From: Actinoplanes xinjiangensis
GTDB lineage: Bacteria; Actinomycetota; Actinomycetes; Mycobacteriales; Micromonosporaceae
Assembly: GCF_003148685.1 (NCBI RefSeq)
Contig: NZ_QGGR01000009.1
Span: 1 to 64,000, forward strand
Direction of reading: 5' to 3'
DNA: 64,000 nt
Part shown: positions 7,533-13,333 of the stretch, one piece after another
Position numbering within the stretch: the stretch's first letter is position 1
Layout: each line of letters begins with the position of its first letter
Notes under the pieces: model-generated
What the model saw: the letters and a program-made list of their open reading frames with translations, nothing else
Databases searched by the model: none
Told to the model about the DNA's origin: nothing
Program-made: the position numbers and the translations under genes

Positions 7533-8183
7533 ATGGACACGTCGTTTCAGCGGGCGCGGCGCCCGGAGCAGAAGAATCAGCGGCGCGAGGCGATTCTCGC
7601 CATCGCCGCCGAACTCGCACATGACTCCGGGGTAGCCCAGGTCAGCCTGGGCGACATCGCCGCGAAGGTGGGGCTGGCCAAGTCCAACATCCTGCGCTAT
7701 TTCGGCACCCGTGAGGAGATCTACCTGCAGCTCACGATGCGGGAGGGCACAGACTGGGCAGCCGCGGCGGGCAGCGCGCTGGACAAGGCGAGTGGCCACC
7801 TCGCGGTGGCGGCCGCACTCACCGACGCTTACGTCGACCGTCCGCTGTATTGCGACCTCACCACGCATGCCGAGACCATGCTGGAACACAACGTGTCGGT
7901 AGCGGCCCTGAAGGTCTACAAACTCTGGGCCATCGACACCTACTTCACCGTCGGGCGGAAGATCACCCTCGCCTGCCCGCAGCTGACCGACACCGATGGG
8001 GCCTCGCTCGTGATGGCGGCCAGCGCGTTCGTCGCGAAACTGTTCCCGATCACTCGTCCCCCGGAAGCGCTGCAGCAGCTGTACGACCGGGAGCCGGAGA
8101 TCGCGCGGGTGTTCCCGCCGTTCCGCCCCACCCTCCAGCGCATGATCAGTGCAACCGCGGCCGGTCTGCTCGCTGCGCACTGA
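7533..8183 (+). CDS. TetR-family transcriptional regulator
   Basis: A 216-residue TetR-type repressor. The N-terminal helix-turn-helix reads REAILAIAAELAHDSGVAQV and SLGDIAAKVGLAKSNILRYF followed by GTREEIYLQL, a close match to family consensus. The C-terminal ~150 residues are the variable ligand-binding part. ATG 7533 follows GAGGG; a GTG at 7518 is the alternative. The paired palindromes just upstream suggest it represses itself and the divergent SnoaL-like gene. Inducer unknown. Confidence 0.92.
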   Translation: MDTSFQRARRPEQKNQRREAILAIAAELAHDSGVAQVSLGDIAAKVGLAKSNILRYFGTREEIYLQLTMREGTDWAAAAGSALDKASGHLAVAAALTDAYVDRPLYCDLTTHAETMLEHNVSVAALKVYKLWAIDTYFTVGRKITLACPQLTDTDGASLVMAASAFVAKLFPITRPPEALQQLYDREPEIARVFPPFRPTLQRMISATAAGLLAAH

Positions 8184-8221
8184 CGCGGCGGACGCCGGCT
8201 CCCGGTACGTGTTTCAGAGTG

Positions 8222-8912
8222 GGGAGCAGTGGCCCAGAAAATCTGGGTCGAAGTTGCTAGACTTTCTTGGCAGGGCCGGTTAGTGTTTCTCTCGTTGACA
8301 GCAAAGATCGTTGAAGACGCAGACGTAGCGGTTCGAGCGTCAAGTAGGGCCCGGAAGTTCGTGGCTCGCTCGGGACTGCGATGGAGTGCATGAACCGCAC
8401 CCCAGTAAGTGGCAAGGCAAGTAGTGGCAAGACGAGAGCAGGCCGGGCCGATGCACGTTCGGGGCTCCGCCTGATGCAACCGAGAGTAGAAGTGGCAAGA
8501 CAAGACCTTGACGTAGTTCCAGGTCAGGGCACATGCAGGTAGGGCCGATGCGCGTTTGGGGCTCTGCCTGAGAGGCAGGTTTCTGTCGTACGTGTTTGGG
8601 GCCGTGAAGTTTGCGTGGGGCTCCGACGCCGGCAGGTTGCAGTACAACAGCACAGGTAATGGAAGCAGAGGAAAGGGAGGGTTCGGCACCGTTGGATCGC
8701 CTGCCGTCAGGATGCAGTTCTGGTTCTGGGGGTGGACACCGCAGTCTCTTCGAACGTGAGGTGGTCTCCGGTCACGCGTATGCGATCCTCACACCGCGAG
8801 CCGTTGAAGTGTGCGGCCGGTGTGGATACGACAAGCCGGCGTTTTTGCCGGTAGATGGTGTAGTAAACCCGTAACCCTGGGCCCCGGCGCTTCTGCGCCG
8901 GGGCCCTCGTCA
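8222..8912 (+). ncRNA. Unassigned structured RNA element, copy A (upstream of merR)
   Basis: A ~690-nt stretch of clearly lower GC than the coding DNA, with no credible protein. It recurs almost base for base at 9472-10167. Hairpins seen: CCCAGA-AAA-TCTGGG (8233-8247), CTGCCT-GAG-AGGCAG (8564-8578), CCGGC-N6-GCCGG (8836-8851) and a 12-bp terminator stem (8879-8906). The CCGGC hairpin becomes CCGAC/GTCGG in copy B, a compensatory pair change. Internally a 30-nt unit beginning GGGCCGATGC is repeated at 8445-8474 and 8542-8571 (27 of 30 identical), and AGTGGCAAG occurs at 8408, 8423 and 8491. Strand is inferred from the terminator and from merR just downstream. I do not recognise an RNA family. 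Confidence 0.6.
8879..8906 (+). terminator. Terminator hairpin closing RNA copy A, before merR
   Basis: Perfect 12-bp stem GGGCCCCGGCGC/GCGCCGGGGCCC with loop TTCT. It ends 19 nt before the merR start codon, between the RNA element and the merR ribosome-binding site, so read-through here would decide merR expression. Confidence 0.75.
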
Positions 8913-8925
8913 CGGAGGTACCTGT

Positions 8926-9246
8926 ATGGCCCCACCGCATGACCTGCTCGACGATGAGGACTTCCCCGCCTACACGATGGGTCGCGCCGCGGAGATCACC
9001 GGCGCCTCGCCCGACTTCCTGCGCCGACTCGACGAGGCGAAACTGATCACGCCGTTCCGGTCCGCAGGCGGGCACCGTCGTTACTCCCGCTATCAGTTGC
9101 GTCTGGCCGCACGGGCTCGGGAGATGGTCGACCGCGGCACCGCCCTGGAGGCGGCCTGTCGGATCATCATCCTCGAAGACCAGCTCGAAGACGCTCTCCG
9201 GCACCATCAGAGCTACCAGCGCCGACAGCACGCGGACGCTGCCTGA
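8926..9246 (+). CDS. Small MerR-family regulator
   Basis: A 106-residue MerR-type protein. The winged-helix part reads YTMGRAAEITGASPDFLRRL then DEAKLITPFRSAGGHRRYSR, with the GGHRRYS wing signature. A short C-terminal helix rich in acidic and Gln residues (LEDQLEDALRHHQ) would form the dimer coiled coil. There is no effector domain and no metal-binding cysteines, so it is probably not a metal sensor. GGAGGT lies 6 nt before ATG 8926. The gene is enclosed by the two copies of the RNA element and directly follows the terminator hairpin of copy A. A functional link between this protein and the RNA element is an inference from position. Confidence 0.85.
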   Translation: MAPPHDLLDDEDFPAYTMGRAAEITGASPDFLRRLDEAKLITPFRSAGGHRRYSRYQLRLAARAREMVDRGTALEAACRIIILEDQLEDALRHHQSYQRRQHADAA

Positions 9247-9258
9247 TTCCATCGCCCT

Positions 9259-9288
9259 ACGGTCCTTCTCCTGCGTGAGAGGGACCGT
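9259..9288 (+). terminator. Terminator after merR
   Basis: ACGGTCCTTCTC pairs with GAGAGGGACCGT (one G-U wobble) around a six-nt loop, followed by TTGTC, 13 nt after the merR stop. Confidence 0.7.
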
Positions 9289-9471
9289 TTGTCGTACCCG
9301 CGACCGGCCTGGAGCGACTCCGGCCGGTGGTGCGCTGGACCGTGCGCGACTTCGAGAGGTTGCCGGCGCTGGGCAGGTCTAGCCGACCTGGTCCACGTAG
9401 GGCTCCGCGCGGCTCCCCGCTGCGGCGCATGACCAGGCGCTACCGCGGCCGGATTACTCGCTGTACAAGGT

Positions 9472-10167
9472 GGGAGCAGAGGCTCAGAAAATCTGGGTCG
9501 AAGTTACTAGACTTTCTTGGCAGGGCCGGTTAGTGTTTCTTTCGTTGACAGCAAAGATCGTTGAAGACGCAGACGTAGCGGTTCGAGCGTCAAGTAGGGC
9601 CCGGAAGTTCGTGGCTCGCTCGGGACTGCGATGGAGTGCATGACCGCACCCCAGCAAGTGGCAAGGCAAGTAGTGGCAAGACGAGAGCAGGCCGGGCCGA
9701 TGCGGGTTCAGGGCTCCGCCTGATGCAACCAAGAGTGGAAGTAGAAGTTGTAGTCAAGACCTTGACGTAGTTCCAGGTCAGGGCACATGCAGGTAGGGCC
9801 GATGCGCGTTCGGGGCTCTGCCTGAGAGGCAGGTTTCTGTCGTACGTGTTTGGGGCCGTGAAGTTTGCGTGGGGCTCCGGCACCGGCAGGTTGCAGTACA
9901 ACAGCACAGGTAATGGAAGCAGAGGAAAGGGAGGGTTCGGCACCGTTGGATCGCCTGCCGTCAGGATGCAGTTCTGGTTCTGGGGGTGGACACCGCAGTC
10001 TCTTCGAACGTGAGGTGGTCTCCGGTCACGCGTATGCGATCCTCACACCGCAAGCCGTTGAAGTGCGCGGCCGGTGTGGATACGACAAGCCGACTTAACT
10101 GTCGGTAGATGGTGTAGTAAACCCGTAACCCTGGGCCCCGGCGCGCAAAGCGCCGGGGCCCTCGTCA
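9472..10167 (+). ncRNA. Unassigned structured RNA element, copy B
   Basis: Second copy of the element at 8222-8912, nearly identical over its length. Most differences cluster in three places: about 9700-9765, the loop and stem of the hairpin at 10090-10105 (CCGAC-TTAACT-GTCGG), and the terminator loop (GCAAA in place of TTCT) at 10133-10161. Stems are kept and loops vary. Unlike copy A it is not followed by a merR gene; a DJ-1/PfpI gene starts 95 nt after it. The frames readable through it differ from copy A mainly by amino-acid-changing substitutions, arguing against a conserved peptide. It appears to be a self-contained transcript unit with its own terminator. Confidence 0.6.
10133..10161 (+). 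terminator. Terminator hairpin closing RNA copy B
   Basis: Same 12-bp stem as in copy A (GGGCCCCGGCGC/GCGCCGGGGCCC) but with loop GCAAA; stem conserved, loop changed. Confidence 0.75.
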
Positions 10168-10261
10168 TGGGGACGCGGGAGTTCCCTGCCGCGGGGAGAG
10201 TCACGTTTTGGTGGTTCCGGGACGGGCATGGCAGCCGTATCGGATCGCGGAAAGGACGATG

Positions 10262-10813
10262 ATGACGATCTCCACAGGTACGCGGGTGGCATTCCTGGTC
10301 GCGGAAGAGGGCATCGAACAGGTCGAGCTGACCGCCCCCTGGCAGGCTGTCGAGAAGGCCGGTGCGACACCGGCGCTGATCTCGTTGAAGCCGGGCACCG
10401 TGCAGGGCTTCAACCACCTCGACAAGGCCGACACCTTCGACGTGGACATCACTCTGGACGACGCCCGGGTGGCGGACTACAGCGCGCTGGTTCTTCCGGG
10501 TGGCGTCCCCAACGGTGATCTCCTGCGCACCCAGCAGCCGGCCGTCGAGTTCGTGAAGGCGTTCGCCGCCGCCGGCAAACCGATCGCCGTGATCTGCCAC
10601 GGCGGCTGGGTGCTCATCGAGGCGGGCGTGGTCGAGGGCCGGACGATCACCTCCTGGCCGTCACTGGCCACGGATTTCACCAACGCCGGCGCCACGTGGG
10701 TGGATCAGGAGATCGTGGTGGACGCCGACGGTTTCCCCTTGATCAGCAGCCGCAAGCCGGACGACCTGCCGGCCTTCACCGAGAAGCTGGTCGCCGCCCT
10801 CCCACAGGCGTGA
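10262..10813 (+). CDS. DJ-1/PfpI family protein (general stress protein 18-like)
   Basis: A 183-residue class I glutamine-amidotransferase-fold protein. The nucleophile elbow is ICHGGW (about residues 113-118) with the catalytic Cys-His, preceded by LVLPGGVPNGDLLR, which supplies the family Gly-Gly loop. Length and layout match PfpI/YraA-type stress proteins, which act as deglycases, chaperones or small proteases depending on the member. ATG 10262 sits 5 nt after AAAGGA; the adjoining ATG 10259 would be too close. It stands alone, convergent with plsC and just downstream of RNA copy B. Confidence 0.88.
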   Translation: MTISTGTRVAFLVAEEGIEQVELTAPWQAVEKAGATPALISLKPGTVQGFNHLDKADTFDVDITLDDARVADYSALVLPGGVPNGDLLRTQQPAVEFVKAFAAAGKPIAVICHGGWVLIEAGVVEGRTITSWPSLATDFTNAGATWVDQEIVVDADGFPLISSRKPDDLPAFTEKLVAALPQA

Positions 10814-10840
10814 TGCCCGAACCCGGGCCGAGGCGGTCGG

Positions 10841-11476
10841 TCAGGAGTCCTGCCCGGCCGCCGGCACCGGGGCGACGGCACGGAGCTCGGCGGTCAGCCT
10901 GGCGGCCAGCTCGATCGCGGACTCCGCCGGGGGCGCCGGGGTGGGCTCGAAGAACGTGACCTTCAGCCGGGGGCGTCGCGGGAAACGGGCGATGTCCACC
11001 GTTCCGGAGACCGCCGCGCAGACGATGCGGGCCTGCGGCACAGCGTGAGCGAGGCGTCCGACACCGCTCCGGGCGCGCAGCTGCCGGCCCTGGGAACGGG
11101 TGCCCTCGGGGAAGATGCCGAGGCAACCGCCGTGCGAAAGGCACTGCACCGCGGCGTCCAGCGCGTCCATGTCCGCCTTCCCGCGCCGGACGGGGATCTG
11201 GCCCATCCCGTCGAGTACGCGGCGCAGCAGCGCATTCCGCCAGAGGGTGTCCTTGGCGAGGGCCTGGATCTGCCGCTGCCGGCGGGCGGCGAAGGCGATC
11301 ACCACCGGATCCCACGCGCTGTCGTGGTTGGCCGGGACGATCGTCGCGCCCTCCAGTGGGAGGAGGTCCAGGCCGACCACTTCGAGGCGGCCCCACCAGC
11401 GCACGATCGGCCCCGCCGCCGCCATGACCGCTCGGTAGACCGGGGGGATCCGGCTGGTAGAACGACTAAGCTCCAT
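10841..11476 (-). CDS. plsC: Lysophospholipid (1-acylglycerol-3-phosphate) acyltransferase
   Basis: A 211-residue PlsC-family acyltransferase acting at the inner face of the membrane to acylate lysophosphatidate or a related lipid. The catalytic NHDSAWD (HX4D) motif lies near residues 50-56 and the glycerol-phosphate-binding FPEGTRS near 121-127; PVRRGKADMDALD carries the conserved Arg. The N-terminus is amphipathic without a full membrane span. It is not next to other lipid genes, so its acceptor cannot be told from context; actinomycetes carry several paralogues. Confidence 0.88.
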   Translation of the reverse strand: MELSRSTSRIPPVYRAVMAAAGPIVRWWGRLEVVGLDLLPLEGATIVPANHDSAWDPVVIAFAARRQRQIQALAKDTLWRNALLRRVLDGMGQIPVRRGKADMDALDAAVQCLSHGGCLGIFPEGTRSQGRQLRARSGVGRLAHAVPQARIVCAAVSGTVDIARFPRRPRLKVTFFEPTPAPPAESAIELAARLTAELRAVAPVPAAGQDS

Positions 11477-11597
11477 GACTCACCCTCATCAATCCAGGCC
11501 CATGCCGTTTCACGATCGTAAACGCCGTTCCTGGGCCGGTGGTGAATGCGGCACGCAGGCGATTCCCGGGGTACGAGGAATCGTGGGGTGAACGCCG

Positions 11598-11631
11598 AAC
11601 GGCGGCCCGCTGAACCAGTCGGGCCGCCGTT
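11598..11631 (-). terminator. Terminator of cold-shock gene
   Basis: Perfect 12-bp stem AACGGCGGCCCG/CGGGCCGCCGTT with a 10-nt loop, 14 nt after the cold-shock stop codon. Confidence 0.75.
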
Positions 11632-11644
11632 GACGAGAGATGAA

Positions 11645-11848
11645 TCAGAGCGCGCGGATGTTCTCCGCCTGCGGGCCCTTCTGGCCCTGGGTGATGTCGA
11701 ACTCCACCCGCTGGTTCTCGTCCAGGCTGCGGAAACCGCTCGCCGAGATCGCGGAGAAGTGGGCGAAGACGTCGGGGCCGCCGCCGTCCTGGGCGATGAA
11801 GCCGAAGCCCTTGTCACCGTTGAACCACTTCACAGTTCCTGTAACCAT
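11645..11848 (-). CDS. Cold-shock protein (CspA family)
   Basis: A 67-residue single cold-shock domain. It has the typical start MVTGTVKWFNGDKGFGFIAQ with RNP1 (KGFGFI) and RNP2 (DVFAHFSAI), then the closing KGPQAENI. Such proteins bind single-stranded RNA and DNA and melt secondary structure. Start ATG 11848 follows AAGGAG; the longer upstream frame is not homologous. A hairpin with a T-run lies in the probable leader, about 90 nt before the start codon, which may attenuate transcription. Confidence 0.95.
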   Translation of the reverse strand: MVTGTVKWFNGDKGFGFIAQDGGGPDVFAHFSAISASGFRSLDENQRVEFDITQGQKGPQAENIRAL

Positions 11849-11937
11849 GTCTACTCCTTCGCAGGCTGTCAGGGACCGCACCGTGCGGGCCCTTACGCCG
11901 CCGCGTTGATCACCCGCGTCGGAACGACACGAAAAAC

Positions 11938-11978
11938 GAAAAAGCGCCTGGCTGGATTATCTGAAACCCAGCAGGCGC
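11938..11978 (-). terminator. Intrinsic terminator in cold-shock leader
   Basis: Read on the minus strand: GCGCCTGCTGG, a 12-nt loop, then CCAG-C-CAGGCGC (one bulge), followed directly by TTTTT. The run of T is rare in this window. It lies upstream of the cold-shock gene and downstream of a separate terminator (12101-12133) that already serves the preceding gene, so it may act as a leader attenuator. Confidence 0.6.
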
Positions 11979-12100
11979 CGAAAACGTCTATGGAAATCAA
12001 AACTGCAACTCGGCCACACTAGCACAAAATCGGTTCGGTGCCGCCGATCCTCCGCGTTCGCCCGGTAACCGACGTCACTGGCGGGGCGTTCCCGCACGAG

Positions 12101-12133
12101 GCGGCCGGGCACCCGTGTCGCATGCCCGGCCGC
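12101..12133 (-). terminator. Terminator after Ig-fold protein gene
   Basis: Perfect 11-bp stem GCGGCCGGGCA/TGCCCGGCCGC with an 11-nt loop, 13 nt beyond the stop codon of the minus-strand gene. Confidence 0.7.
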
Positions 12134-12145
12134 TCGGCGATGTGG

Positions 12146-13318
12146 CTACCGCTGGTAGGTGCGGCTGGTGGTGTACCGGACGTTGCCGGCCCGGTCGTAG
12201 GTGCGGAACCGCATGGTGAACTTCTTGCCGTACTTCTTCGGGTTGATCGCGAACGTGTAACCGGCCGTGGTGTCGGTCCGCACGACCTTGCCGTTGATCA
12301 GCAGCTGCACCTTGGCGATCCCGTACGTGTCGCTCGCCGCCGCGGTGACCGTGAACGTCCTGGTGACCTTCGCCCGGTTCCGGGGCGCCTTGGTGATCCA
12401 CACCGACGGCACCCGGTTGTCGACCAGGAGGGACCGCTTCAGAACCGTCTCGTTGCCGGCCGCGTCGACGGCGTGCCAGCCGAGCGTGTACCAGCCGTCC
12501 GGCACCTCACGGCTGCGGATGGTGACCGTGCGGGAGTTCTCCTGGGCGTACGAGCGCAGGTGTCTCGGGGTGTTCAGGGAGGCCTCGAAGGAGGCGAACG
12601 GGCTGGCGTCGCGGTATCCGCTGAGCGAGACGGTGAAGTCGCCCCGGACCGCGCGGCCCGCGCTGGTACGGCCGGTGATCACCGGGCGGTCGTTGTCGAC
12701 GGTCACGGTCCGGGTCACCGCTGTCACGTTGCCGGCCTGGTCGCGTACCCGGACCGTCATCGGGGTCCTGCCGTTCGGGACCTTGACGTTCCAGCGCAGA
12801 TCGAGGTTGCCGCCGCCCATGAGGTCCTTCGACGCGATCGTTTGTCCGCCGACGATCAGCTCGGAGCCGATCACGTAGACGTTGTCGGCGGCGTCCACGG
12901 CGAGTTCACCGCCCTGGCCGATGTAGCCGTCCTTCCGCGGGAAGCGGACGGTCAGCCCGGTCGGCGCCCGGTTGTCGACATGGACGGTGAAACCGCCGGT
13001 CGTCAGTGAGCCGTCGGCCGTGGTCGCCCGGGTGGTCAGGGTCACCAGGCCGTCGAAGCCCGTGGTGTCCCAGTCGATGCCCCACGGCGCGGCGGTGTCC
13101 GTGCCGATCTCCCGGCCGCCGGCGTACACGGTGAGGCCGGTGACGGCGGACAGGTCCTCGCTCGGCTGCGTCTCGAAGGTCACCGGCGTGACACCGCCGA
13201 CCCAGTGCCCGGCGGTACGTGCGTATACCTTCGGCGCGACGCCGGCGGCGAAGGCGGGTGGTGCGCTGACCAGCGAGGCGGCCAGGGCGGCCACGGTGAC
13301 GAGTCCGGTGTGCTTCAC
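12146..13318 (-). CDS. Secreted multi-Ig-fold protein
   Basis: A ~390-residue exported protein with a signal peptide ending near PPAFAA, then four or so bacterial Ig-like modules. The repeated phrases VDNRAPTGL, VDNDRPVIT and VDNRVPSVW mark module boundaries. The last ~80 residues (from APRNRAKV to YDRAGNVRYTTSRTYQR) closely resemble the ends of the proteins at 13334-15589 and 39969-41165. GTG 13318 is preferred because GGGGGA lies just upstream; ATG 13330 is the alternative. It follows the oxidase gene by a few nucleotides, so the two form an operon. No catalytic motif; a structural or binding role for the wall or extracellular matrix is likely. Confidence 0.75.
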   Translation of the reverse strand: MKHTGLVTVAALAASLVSAPPAFAAGVAPKVYARTAGHWVGGVTPVTFETQPSEDLSAVTGLTVYAGGREIGTDTAAPWGIDWDTTGFDGLVTLTTRATTADGSLTTGGFTVHVDNRAPTGLTVRFPRKDGYIGQGGELAVDAADNVYVIGSELIVGGQTIASKDLMGGGNLDLRWNVKVPNGRTPMTVRVRDQAGNVTAVTRTVTVDNDRPVITGRTSAGRAVRGDFTVSLSGYRDASPFASFEASLNTPRHLRSYAQENSRTVTIRSREVPDGWYTLGWHAVDAAGNETVLKRSLLVDNRVPSVWITKAPRNRAKVTRTFTVTAAASDTYGIAKVQLLINGKVVRTDTTAGYTFAINPKKYGKKFTMRFRTYDRAGNVRYTTSRTYQR

Positions 13319-13333
13319 GACATCCCCCATGAT

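Noticed and set aside
7940..8689. Minus-strand ORF across the TetR end and RNA copy A
   Set aside because: The related minus-strand frame in copy B shows only shared DNA identity; it has no domain and atypical composition.
8611..8874. Small ORF conserved in both RNA copies (8611-8874 and 9865-10098)
   Set aside because: The substitutions between copies within it change amino acids, the C-terminus differs, and the codon use is not actinobacterial; stem-preserving changes favour RNA.
8222..10167. Retron, group II intron or IS copies
   Set aside because: No reverse transcriptase, maturase or transposase frame, no terminal inverted repeats and no target-site duplication seen at the element ends.
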